Shown piece after piece: positions 9,450-16,798 of a stretch of 64,000 nt of DNA. Numbering within the stretch: position 1 is the first letter of the stretch; each line of letters begins with the position of its first letter. Source of the DNA: an uncultured Prevotella sp. (GTDB taxonomy: Bacteria > Bacteroidota > Bacteroidia > Bacteroidales > Bacteroidaceae). The position numbers and the translations under genes are program-made. Below the pieces are notes generated by a model. That model did not search any database. It had not been told where the DNA came from and saw only the letters and a list, made by a program, of their open reading frames with translations. The stretch covers positions 62,001-126,000 of the forward strand of contig USDT01000001.1 in the NCBI GenBank assembly GCA_900553465.1, given 5' to 3'.

Positions 9450-9501
9450 GACATCATAATACGACCCTACTGAAACTCTGAAAAAACACACTCCCTACAA
9501 A

Positions 9502-9520
9502 GCTCCCGGCATGCAGGAGC
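9502..9520 (-). terminator. Weak hairpin between convergent genes
   Basis: GCTCC and GGAGC pair around a 9-nt loop. Read leftwards it is followed by TTTG. It lies between the stops of the response regulator and the pyridoxal kinase-like gene and may serve the leftward gene. Confidence 0.35.
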
Positions 9521-9526
9521 GCGCCA

Positions 9527-10345
9527 TCAGAGCACATCAAGAAACTTTTCGAGCGGTATGCCGCGATTCTTGTCCTCATTGTCCTTGTTCAGGTCGATGA
9601 GCGTATAAACGGCATCCATGGCTTTGCGCGTGCTCGGCTTCAGCATCTCTCCGTCGAGCAGATGGCCTATGAGCACCGCCGAGAATATGTCGCCCGTACC
9701 CGGGAAATGCACCGGAATCTCTGTATAAGGCAGCGAGAAATATTCGCCGTCCATGTGGTTGTAGCCTACTACCGACGGCTGGCCGTCCACAGGGATACTC
9801 GTGATGAGGACCGACTTTGTGCCAAGAGCCCGCAGTCCGTCTATCAGCCGGCGTGCTCCGTCGCTGTCAACGCCGCGTGCGTCGTACTCCATACCAGTCA
9901 GATAGCATGCCTCCGTATGGTTGGGGAACACCAGATGGGCCACGCTCACCATCTCGCGCATACTTTTTATGGCCTCATCGGTCACACCGTTATAGAGTTT
10001 TCCCTCGTCTCCCATTATAGGATCGACGAATATCACCGTGCCGGCTTCCGCCTGTTCGCGGCAGTAGGCTGATATCATCCGGGCCTGACTCTCCGAAGCC
10101 AGGAATCCAGTGGCTATGGCGTCGAACGTGAAGCCAAGCTCACGCCACACGGGGAAAACACCTTTTATATAGTCCGTTGTCTCAAGAATGTTAAACTTGC
10201 CGTAGTCGAGCGTGTTGGACACAAGCGCCGTCGGCAGATTGTATGTGGGATGGCCCATGTACGAAAGGATGGGAAGCATGGCGGCCGTAGCCACCTTGCC
10301 ATATCCGGCCATGTCGTTTATAAGCAGTATCTGTTTCTTTTTCAT
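9527..10345 (-). CDS. Pyridoxal/pyridoxamine kinase-like enzyme (ribokinase fold)
   Basis: 272 residues, within the usual length of PdxY/PdxK proteins. The expected reaction is ATP-dependent phosphorylation of pyridoxal, pyridoxine or pyridoxamine in the cytoplasm (vitamin B6 salvage). Visible signatures are the N-terminal QILLINDMAGYGKVA (substrate side), VIFVDPIMGDEGKLYNG, FPNHTEACYLTG, and the ribokinase-type catalytic/anion-hole motif FPGTGDIFSAVLIG. No signal peptide. A -7 element lies just upstream on the minus strand. Hydroxymethylpyrimidine kinase is a possible alternative, but the VDPIMGD-Y and NHTEA motifs favour the PdxY/PdxK branch. Confidence 0.85.
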   Translation of the reverse strand: MKKKQILLINDMAGYGKVATAAMLPILSYMGHPTYNLPTALVSNTLDYGKFNILETTDYIKGVFPVWRELGFTFDAIATGFLASESQARMISAYCREQAEAGTVIFVDPIMGDEGKLYNGVTDEAIKSMREMVSVAHLVFPNHTEACYLTGMEYDARGVDSDGARRLIDGLRALGTKSVLITSIPVDGQPSVVGYNHMDGEYFSLPYTEIPVHFPGTGDIFSAVLIGHLLDGEMLKPSTRKAMDAVYTLIDLNKDNEDKNRGIPLEKFLDVL

Positions 10346-10364
10346 CTTATTCGCGTTTCGCCTG

Positions 10365-10372
10365 CAAACTTA
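10365..10372 (-). promoter_or_regulatory. -7 element for the pyridoxal kinase-like gene
   Basis: The minus strand reads TAAGTTTG, giving a leader of about 13 nt before the ATG at 10345. Confidence 0.45.
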
Positions 10373-10510
10373 CACAAAATCGATGAAATAAGCGAATATT
10401 TACGCCGCAGCATGATTGTCGGTCGGAAAATGACCGGATGAACCGACATTTATTGATACGTCATCACCATATTTCGTATATCCCACTCCGTTTCCAGCGG
10501 AATGTGAATA

Positions 10511-10596
10511 TGCACATTTTTGCATATTTAACCGTCGTTTCTGTATATTTATACAGTTTTAGTGCCTTTTTGAATGAATTTTTGCAAATTTATGCA
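10511..10596. promoter_or_regulatory. Three ARG-box-like palindromes upstream of the CoA-transferase gene
   Basis: Three 14-mers of the form TGNATWWWWATNCA: 10511-10524 (two mismatches), 10542-10555 (TGTATATTTATACA, perfect) and 10583-10596 (one mismatch). Starts are 31 and 41 bp apart, close to whole helical turns. The form equals the classical ArgR half-site pair, but the spacing differs from the usual ArgR double box. They sit directly upstream of the promoter at 10615-10645. Confidence 0.45.
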
Positions 10597-10614
10597 GAAA
10601 ATCATATGACGGAA

Positions 10615-10645
10615 TATGTTTTCTGCATTAAAATGACTAACTTTG
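10615..10645 (+). promoter_or_regulatory. Promoter of the CoA-transferase gene
   Basis: TATG (one mismatch to TTTG) at 10615-10618, a 19-bp spacer and TAACTTTG at 10638-10645. It leaves a leader of about 25 nt to the ATG at 10677. Confidence 0.55.
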
Positions 10646-10676
10646 CCACCCGAACAAATCACACATACATAAGGAA

Positions 10677-12179
10677 ATGGCATACACACGCATAACGGCT
10701 GCCGAAGGCGCAGCGATGATAAAGGACGGCGACAATATCGGATTCAGCGGATTCACCCCCAGCGGCGTACCAAAGGCCGTGACACGCGAACTGTCTAAAC
10801 GTGCGCTGAGCGAGCATGAGGCCGGACGTCCGTTCGCCGTGGGAGTGATCACGGGCGCATCGTCGTGCCAAAGCCTCGAGGGTGACCTCGCTGCGGCACA
10901 CGCCATAAAGTTCCGCGCACCGTTCTCTACCAACGCTGACTTCCGCAACCATACCAATCTGGGCGAGATAGACTATGAGGACATGCACCTGGGCCACATG
11001 GCCGAGCGTCTGCGCCGTGGCTTTTACGGTGAGATTGACTGGGCCATCATAGAGGTGTCAGCCATAGAGGACGACGGCGACAAGTGCCGCGTGTATCTCA
11101 CGTCGGCCGACGGCATCGTGCCGACCATTGCCCGCATAGCCAAGCGTGTGATTCTGGAGCTCAACACATTCCACAACGCCGACGCACGCTATCTGCACGA
11201 CGAATACGAATGTCTGGAGTATCCATACCGCCAACCGATACCGCTGACACGCGTGGGACAGCGCATCGGTACACAGTATCTGGAGATAGACCCGAAGAAA
11301 ATAGCAGGTGTGGTGGAATGCTGCATACCTGAGGAAGCGCGTACATTCAAGCCATCCACTCCAGAGACCGACATGATAGGCCGCCACGTGGTGGACTTTT
11401 TCCTGAGCGACATGCGTGCCGGACGCATTCCTAAGTGCATGTTCCCCATACAAAGCGGTGTGGGCGTGACGGGCAACGCCGTGATGGAGGCCATCGGACG
11501 GTGCGACGACATGCCCGTAGTAGAGGTGTTCAGCGAGGTAGTACAGGACGCTATAGTCGACCTGATGCTACAGGGACGCATATCGCAGGCATCGGTTGCA
11601 GCCATGACCGTGTCTAACGAATGTCTGAAAAAAGTGTATGACAACATGGACTTCTTCCGCAGCCGCCTCACACTGCGCCCGAGCGAGCTGTCCAACTCGG
11701 CAGAGCTCATCCACCGTTTCGGTGTTATTGCCATGAACACGGCACTCGAGTGTGACATCTACGGCAACGAGAACTCAAGCCACGTATGCGGTTCACGACT
11801 GATGAACGGCATCGGTGGCTCGTGCGACTACGAACGCAACGGCTCGATAAGTATATTCTACACGCCTTCGACAGCAAAGGGAGGAAAGATAAGTGCCATA
11901 GTTCCCATGTGCAGTCATATCGACTCTACCGAACACGATGTGGACGTGATAATAACCGAACAGGGCATAGCCGACCTGAGAGGAAAAGGTCCGGCACGCC
12001 GCGCTGAGGAGATAATAAACAACTGTGCCCACCCCGACTACCGTCCACTACTGCGCGAATACCAGCGCATAGCCACTAAAGGGCATTGTCCGGGTTCGCT
12101 GCGCGCGGCCTTTGCCTTCCACGACACGCTGACGCGCAAAGGCGACATGAGACTCACCGACTTTGCCGAATATCTGTAA
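10677..12179 (+). CDS. Acetyl-CoA hydrolase/transferase family (succinyl-CoA:acetate CoA-transferase type)
   Basis: 500 residues, the usual length of class I CoA-transferases of the Cat1/AarC/ScpC branch. It would move CoA between succinyl-CoA, acetate and possibly propionate in the cytoplasm, which suits a succinate- or propionate-forming fermenter. Signatures: ITAAEGAAMIKDGDNIGFSGFTPSG near the N-terminus; GVGVTGNAVMEAIG; VVEVFSEVVQDAIVDLM, holding the probable catalytic Glu; RLMNGIGGSCDYERNG with the glycine-rich oxyanion loop; and HDVDVIITEQGIADLRGKGPARRA near the end. No signal peptide. It is single-gene between its own promoter and a strong terminator. Pure acetyl-CoA hydrolase activity cannot be excluded. 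Confidence 0.88.
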   Translation: MAYTRITAAEGAAMIKDGDNIGFSGFTPSGVPKAVTRELSKRALSEHEAGRPFAVGVITGASSCQSLEGDLAAAHAIKFRAPFSTNADFRNHTNLGEIDYEDMHLGHMAERLRRGFYGEIDWAIIEVSAIEDDGDKCRVYLTSADGIVPTIARIAKRVILELNTFHNADARYLHDEYECLEYPYRQPIPLTRVGQRIGTQYLEIDPKKIAGVVECCIPEEARTFKPSTPETDMIGRHVVDFFLSDMRAGRIPKCMFPIQSGVGVTGNAVMEAIGRCDDMPVVEVFSEVVQDAIVDLMLQGRISQASVAAMTVSNECLKKVYDNMDFFRSRLTLRPSELSNSAELIHRFGVIAMNTALECDIYGNENSSHVCGSRLMNGIGGSCDYERNGSISIFYTPSTAKGGKISAIVPMCSHIDSTEHDVDVIITEQGIADLRGKGPARRAEEIINNCAHPDYRPLLREYQRIATKGHCPGSLRAAFAFHDTLTRKGDMRLTDFAEYL

Positions 12180-12245
12180 ATGACGTTTCAGTCCGCAGCC
12201 ATACACGCATAGGCCACAGACGGACGCAAGCATAGAAAAAACACT

Positions 12246-12299
12246 AACCGTGCCACACGGGTGTCAGAAACGACACTACTGTGTGGCACGGTTGTTTTC
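12246..12299. terminator. Bidirectional terminator between convergent genes
   Basis: A perfect 13-bp stem, AACCGTGCCACAC (12246-12258) with GTGTGGCACGGTT (12281-12293). An inner GTGTC/GACAC stem continues it, and a T-rich tail follows on the right. It separates the CoA-transferase gene from the convergent threonine aldolase gene. Confidence 0.8.
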
Positions 12300-12325
12300 G
12301 TTATATTTTATTATACTGATATCTG

Positions 12326-13372
12326 TCATCCTACAGCAGGACACTGCGGCAACGCGTCTATGAGTTTGTCAACGTCGCTCTCACGTGTAGCCCATGAGGT
12401 GACAAACCGTACGGGAGTCTCCTCGGTACGGCGTGGTCCCCAAAGTTCGAAGGTGGCCACATCAGACAGGGCGTCGATGACACTGTTGGGCAGCACAAAA
12501 AACTGCTGGTTGGTGGGTGAGTCGATGAACAGACGGTAGCCACGACTCACAAAGGCGCGGCGAAGCTTGTCGGCCATGAGACATGCGTGGCGTGCCAGAC
12601 GAACATAAAGATTGTCTGTAAAGAGTGTCTCAAACTGTACACCGAGCAGTCGGCCCTTGGCAAGAAGCGCTCCGTGCTGTTTCACTATGGAGAAGAAATG
12701 AGGCAGAAGTTCGGGACGTGATGTCACGACGGCCTCGCCAAAGAGTGCTCCGACCTTTGTTCCACCTATATAAAATACATCGCACAGACGTGCCACGTCG
12801 GCCAGACTCACATCTGAAGCGCCCGAAGCCAACGCATAGCCAAGGCGTGCACCGTCCATGTAGAGCGGGATGCCGGCCTCGTGACACACGTCGCTCAGGG
12901 CAGTGAGTTCATCGAGCGTGTAGAGTGTTCCAAGTTCGGTAGGATGAGATATGTAAACCATTCCCGGCGCCACCACATGTTCGTAGGTTTCGTCGGCATA
13001 ATAATCGTCAATATATCTGCGCACATCTGCCGCACTTATCTTGCCGTCGTGCTGTGGCAGGGTGAGCACCTTATGACCCGAAGCCTCTATGGCTCCGGCC
13101 TCATGCACATTGATGTGAGCTGTCTCAGCAGCCAACACACCCTCGTGACGTGCCAGAAGAGCGTCTATCACCGTGGCGTTGGTCTGTGTGCCGCCCACAA
13201 GGAAGTTCACCTTTCCACGCTCCAACGAGCAGGCATCAAGAATGAGCCGTTCGGCACGACGGCAATATTCGTCGAGTCCGTAGCCCGGCGTCTGCTCAAG
13301 ATTTGTCTCTGCCAGGCGGCGCATCAGCTCCGGATGCGCACCTTCCATATAATCACTGTCGAAATGCAACAT
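12326..13372 (-). CDS. Low-specificity L-threonine aldolase (PLP enzyme)
   Basis: 348 residues, normal for the beta-eliminating lyase/threonine aldolase family. It cleaves L-threonine or L-allo-threonine to glycine and acetaldehyde in the cytoplasm. The cofactor lysine is Lys206 in FYIGGTKVGALFGEA. The substrate and PLP contacts lie in GGTQTNATVIDALL, TAHINVHEAGAIEASGHK, YISHPTELGTLYTLDEL and the strand YMDGARLGYA, with PLP-binding Asp in MDGARL. The N-terminus has no signal. It lies alone and leftward; a TACCTTTG element at 13477-13484 could be its -7 box. Confidence 0.9.
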   Translation of the reverse strand: MLHFDSDYMEGAHPELMRRLAETNLEQTPGYGLDEYCRRAERLILDACSLERGKVNFLVGGTQTNATVIDALLARHEGVLAAETAHINVHEAGAIEASGHKVLTLPQHDGKISAADVRRYIDDYYADETYEHVVAPGMVYISHPTELGTLYTLDELTALSDVCHEAGIPLYMDGARLGYALASGASDVSLADVARLCDVFYIGGTKVGALFGEAVVTSRPELLPHFFSIVKQHGALLAKGRLLGVQFETLFTDNLYVRLARHACLMADKLRRAFVSRGYRLFIDSPTNQQFFVLPNSVIDALSDVATFELWGPRRTEETPVRFVTSWATRESDVDKLIDALPQCPAVG

Positions 13373-13476
13373 ATCTTATTATTCTTTTATACGTATTCTT
13401 CTGTACTGTTACTCCTTCTCAGACGCTCCACTGCCATGCGAACATCGGGCGCTTTGCGGGAAGAAATAACCAGCCG

Positions 13477-13484
13477 CAAAGGTA
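13477..13484 (-). promoter_or_regulatory. -7-like element for the threonine aldolase gene
   Basis: TACCTTTG on the minus strand, about 105 bp before the ATG at 13372. No good -33 box. Confidence 0.35.
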
Positions 13485-13742
13485 AGTATTTATTTGCAAA
13501 CAGCTTTCAGCAGAAGCAAAGATATGGAGTCAGTGACACATGAAAAGCCGATAAGTATGATGGCATCACAGCCACACACCGTCATGATATGGCGCATATC
13601 ACGACAACACATCGCGAATAACACCTGGTGTAGTGGCCATTTCTGCAGGCATAGAGTGTATATATAATATTGCATTCCGGCCAATATTGACATATTATAT
13701 AAAACATAGTGCTATCCGTATGCCGTCAAGCAAGCCTTGCAT

Positions 13743-13837
13743 TATCTTTGCATAAGACAGGAGGCGGTTCGACAATGACAAAAAGAAAAACAAAGTCTTT
13801 CCATTTTTGTCGTTGCTCTTACCTTTCACTATCTTTG
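13743..13837 (+). promoter_or_regulatory. Dual-promoter control module of the MBL hydrolase (module Q)
   Basis: TATCTTTG occurs at 13743-13750 and at 13830-13837, 87 bp apart. The second has a TTTG -33 box at 13806-13809 with a 20-bp spacer. Between them lie GAGGCGGTTCG, an 8-bp inverted repeat (GACAAAAA and TTTTTGTC) and CTCTTACCTTTCACTAT. This is the same order and spacing as module P at 6737-6832. Confidence 0.55.
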
Positions 13838-13858
13838 TATGGAAAAAACATAACAGGG

Positions 13859-14698
13859 ATGAACACAACAGAGAATAACACCTGTACCACGATAACGATG
13901 CTCGGTACGGGATATGCCACAGCAACAGAATGCTACAACACATGCTTTCTGCTGAAGACCGCCGAGGGCATGCTGCTCACCGATGCGGGCGGAGGCAACG
14001 GAATACTGACACAGATGAAAAAAGCCGGGGAGGACCCAGCGCGGCTCGACCACATGTTTATCACACACGCACACACCGACCATATACTCGGAGCGGTATG
14101 GATAGTGAGGACCGCCATACAACACACACTGAACGGACTACGCACAAACGTGCTCTGCGTTTATGGTCACGACCGCGTCGTCCGGGTGTTGCGAAGCATC
14201 TGCGAAATGACCCTTCCGGGTAAATACATACCGTTACTCGACAGCGCGGTGCGCTTCATCATTCTGTCCGACGGCGATACATTCAACGTAGGAGACATGA
14301 AATTCACGTGCTTCGACATTCATTCCACAAAAGAAAAACAATTCGGCTATCGTGCAGAACTGCCGGGAGGAATAAGTCTGGTGTGCCTGGGTGATGAACC
14401 GTTCAATGAGACTAACCGAAGCATGGCGGCCAATGCCGACTGGCTGATGTGCGAGGCATTCTGCCTGTATGCCGACCGCGAGGAGATGAAACCCTATTCC
14501 AAACACCACAGTACCGTACTCGATGCGGCACGGACAGCCTCAGATCTGAATGCATCCAACCTGCTGCTGTTCCACACCGAGGACAGAAGCATGACTACAC
14601 GACGGCAGACCTACACGCAGGAAGCCGCAACAGCATTCGCGGGAAACATATTCGTGCCCGACGATCTGGAGACAATCATCGTAGTAAAAGGGAAATGA
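13859..14698 (+). CDS. Metallo-beta-lactamase-fold hydrolase (RNase Z-like)
   Basis: 279 residues from the ATG at 13859. The frame is open further upstream, but promoter element 13830-13837 lies inside that extension. The MBL zinc motif is HAHTDH (His70, His72, Asp74, His75). The later ligands are plausible in CLGDEP (Asp), MCEAFC and KHHSTVLDAA (His). The layout, with ITMLGTG at the N-terminus and HHST near the end, resembles the RNase Z/ElaC branch, but the exosite arm of a true tRNase Z was not evident. A cytoplasmic hydrolase of unknown substrate is the safe call. It is monocistronic with a hairpin after the stop. Confidence 0.82.
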   Translation: MNTTENNTCTTITMLGTGYATATECYNTCFLLKTAEGMLLTDAGGGNGILTQMKKAGEDPARLDHMFITHAHTDHILGAVWIVRTAIQHTLNGLRTNVLCVYGHDRVVRVLRSICEMTLPGKYIPLLDSAVRFIILSDGDTFNVGDMKFTCFDIHSTKEKQFGYRAELPGGISLVCLGDEPFNETNRSMAANADWLMCEAFCLYADREEMKPYSKHHSTVLDAARTASDLNASNLLLFHTEDRSMTTRRQTYTQEAATAFAGNIFVPDDLETIIVVKGK

Positions 14699-14706
14699 AA
14701 ACAGAA

Positions 14707-14731
14707 GCGTACGGTCATGACCGCCGTACGC
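14707..14731 (-). terminator. Hairpin between convergent MBL and AraC genes
   Basis: GCGTACGG (14707-14714) pairs with CCGTACGC (14724-14731) around 9 nt. Read leftwards it is followed by TTCTGTTTTC, so it suits the AraC-type gene best. Confidence 0.5.
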
Positions 14732-14736
14732 ACGAC

Positions 14737-15654
14737 TCATTCGTCCGACGTGCCGGAATCTCGGCCACACGACCGGTATTCGTGAGGTGTAAGTCCGGTG
14801 GCTTTCTTGAACATACTGTAAAAGTGCTCAGCGGAGCCGTAACCCAACGCAGCAGCTATCTCCTTGACCGATGACGATGTGCCCACAAGCATCTGTTTGG
14901 CACGCTGTATCCTCAGTTCCTGAAAATATTTTGCCGGTGCGTATCCTGTGTATTCCCTGAAAGCCTTTCTGAACCATGAGTAGCTGATGTTGAGATGTTC
15001 GGCAAGTTGCTCGGCACTGACGTTCTCGCCGACATGCTCTTTCATGTATATACGTGCCTTTTCTATCTTCTGCCGTATGGCGCTCATCTCAAACTGTCTG
15101 TTGCGTGAAAGTGATATGACCATGCCAAGCATGTGCATCACAATGCCAGCAAGATACTGTTGGGACGACACTGCGTCGGCCTCGGCTATATTAAGAGCAC
15201 GCGTATAAAGCGAAACAAACTCCTCGCTCAACCCTATATCGATGACGGGCTGGTCCTCACTGAAAAAACCTTCACTCACAAGTCTGTCGACAACAGGACC
15301 TTCAAAACCTATATAATACTCATTCCAGCCCACATTACGGTAAGGGCGATAGGTGTGCCACCGACCCGGAAATACAAGCATGAGTCTGCCACTACACACA
15401 TGCTTGTTGCCGACACTCTCCGAAGAGAACTGTCCGCAGCCCTTGGTTATATATACGAGTTGGTATTCATTAAGTATGCGTCCCTTATCCGCATTGAAGA
15501 AATAACCGGATGGATGTTCCTTCAAAGGATATGGAGAGTTGGGGGCTATGAATTCAAAACCAACGGTATTTACCCACAGTCCGAACTTCCTGTCCGTATC
15601 ATTGACAATGAGATACTTGAACTCAACACCGTCGTTGTTTAAATCGTTGGGCAT
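14737..15654 (-). CDS. AraC-family transcription regulator, probable L-rhamnose regulator
   Basis: 305 residues. An N-terminal cupin-like sensor region (about 20-160; VYITKGCGQFSSE, LVFPGRWHTYRPY) is followed by an AraC DNA-binding domain at about 195-295. That domain has two helix-turn-helix motifs: SAEQLAEHLNISYSWFRKAF and VKEIAAALGYGSAEHFYSMF, ending TGLTPHEYR. It lies directly downstream of rhaD, in the same order of genes as the AraC-type RhaR next to the rhamnose genes of Bacteroides thetaiotaomicron. A 17-bp direct repeat upstream of rhaB (23847-23884) is the sort of site such a protein binds. The rhamnose role is inferred from position. Confidence 0.85.
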   Translation of the reverse strand: MPNDLNNDGVEFKYLIVNDTDRKFGLWVNTVGFEFIAPNSPYPLKEHPSGYFFNADKGRILNEYQLVYITKGCGQFSSESVGNKHVCSGRLMLVFPGRWHTYRPYRNVGWNEYYIGFEGPVVDRLVSEGFFSEDQPVIDIGLSEEFVSLYTRALNIAEADAVSSQQYLAGIVMHMLGMVISLSRNRQFEMSAIRQKIEKARIYMKEHVGENVSAEQLAEHLNISYSWFRKAFREYTGYAPAKYFQELRIQRAKQMLVGTSSSVKEIAAALGYGSAEHFYSMFKKATGLTPHEYRSCGRDSGTSDE

Positions 15655-15682
15655 AATCAGGAATTTATTATCAGGTTGATGG

Positions 15683-15690
15683 CAAATATA
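15683..15690 (-). promoter_or_regulatory. -7 element for the AraC-type regulator gene
   Basis: The minus strand reads TATATTTG, giving about 20-25 nt of leader. It suggests the regulator is also transcribed independently of the rha operon. Confidence 0.45.
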
Positions 15691-15852
15691 GTGATTTTAA
15701 AATCAAAAACAGTATATTCTGATTTACTTTTATCAAATATTTTAAAATATGTTATACTGACTGCATACAGAACATCCCTGACGGACATTCCGCATACAAT
15801 CAGTACATGAAAATTCCAATAATAAACATTACCCGCATGACACCGGCCGGCA

Positions 15853-16662
15853 TTATTTGGGCAGACCGAACGCCTCGGACATCTCACGCATCTGCTCCTG
15901 AGTCATGCCGTCGGGTTCGAATCCCATGTTTTTGGCGGCTATGTAGATGAGGGCCGACTTGTTGAGCACGTCCACCTGGTCGAAGGCAGCCATGATGTCG
16001 GTATCCACAGCGAATACTCCGTGCTTCTCCCACATCACCACATCGTAGTCGGAAAGCTCACTGATGGTGGCTTCGGCCAGCTCAACAGATCCCGGCAACT
16101 TGTATGGCACAATGCCCAGACCGCGCGGACAGAACGCCTTGGTTTCGGGAATCATGCTCCACAGCAGGTTTGTAGCCACATCCTTCTCGAGGAAACGGCG
16201 GCAGTGACTCATGGCAACGAGCTCTATGGGATGGGTGTGGAGCGACGCACGGTAGGGCGAGCCTATGGACAGCAGATAGTCGTGCACGCTGAGATGCGAG
16301 GGCAGCTCAGAGGTGGGACGCACCGGATTGTCGGCTATGATGACATAGCTGGCGCAGTCGTCAAGTATTCGTATCACCGAGCCATTGTCCATCGGACGAC
16401 GCGCAAGGTCGCGCATACGGCGGTTGGTACCTTTGCAATAGAAATAGCAGCCGCGCAGATGGGGCAGCGTCACACCGATGGGCATCACGTCGCTGATAGC
16501 CGGCATCTGTCTGATGGCGTCATCCACATATTCGGTGATGTTTATGGTTATGTTGCCACCATTACGCTCGGCCCAGCCTTTCTGCCACAGATAGCCGGCT
16601 GTTTCGGCAACTTTCTCCACTTCGGCAGCAAGTGCCGGACGATTGTTCAATATAGATTCCAT
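15853..16662 (-). CDS. rhaD: L-rhamnulose-1-phosphate aldolase
   Basis: 269 residues, close to the 274 of the E. coli enzyme. It cleaves L-rhamnulose 1-phosphate to dihydroxyacetone phosphate and L-lactaldehyde in the cytoplasm. It is a zinc class II aldolase. Candidate ligands are His142 and His144 in ASLHTHPIELVA and His214 in WEKHGVFAV; the catalytic Glu is Glu119 in TSELPSHLSVH. GWAERNGGNIT at the N-terminus matches the phosphate-binding loop. It lies downstream of the GH78 gene and upstream of the AraC regulator on the same strand, as last enzyme of the rhamnose route. An L-fuculose aldolase is less likely given the neighbours and length. Confidence 0.95.
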   Translation of the reverse strand: MESILNNRPALAAEVEKVAETAGYLWQKGWAERNGGNITINITEYVDDAIRQMPAISDVMPIGVTLPHLRGCYFYCKGTNRRMRDLARRPMDNGSVIRILDDCASYVIIADNPVRPTSELPSHLSVHDYLLSIGSPYRASLHTHPIELVAMSHCRRFLEKDVATNLLWSMIPETKAFCPRGLGIVPYKLPGSVELAEATISELSDYDVVMWEKHGVFAVDTDIMAAFDQVDVLNKSALIYIAAKNMGFEPDGMTQEQMREMSEAFGLPK

Positions 16663-16798
16663 ATATATTTTTTATTGCCCGACCCAGACAGATCATATTG
16701 TCTGCCTGATATCAGAGCAGGTTTATCATTTCTTTTTTCATCTGACGTTTCCGCCATACATGACATATTCCTCACTGCGGTGCGCTCCGTCTGACAAC

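Noticed and set aside
15913..15925. GGGTTCGAATCCC, a tRNA T-loop-like string
   Set aside because: It lies inside rhaD (coding GFEPDG on the minus strand) and no acceptor, D- or anticodon arms surround it.
16685..16704. CAGACA/TGTCTG inverted repeat between the GH78 and rhaD genes
   Set aside because: Only 6 bp per arm with 8-nt loop; could be chance and no second copy was found near other rha genes.
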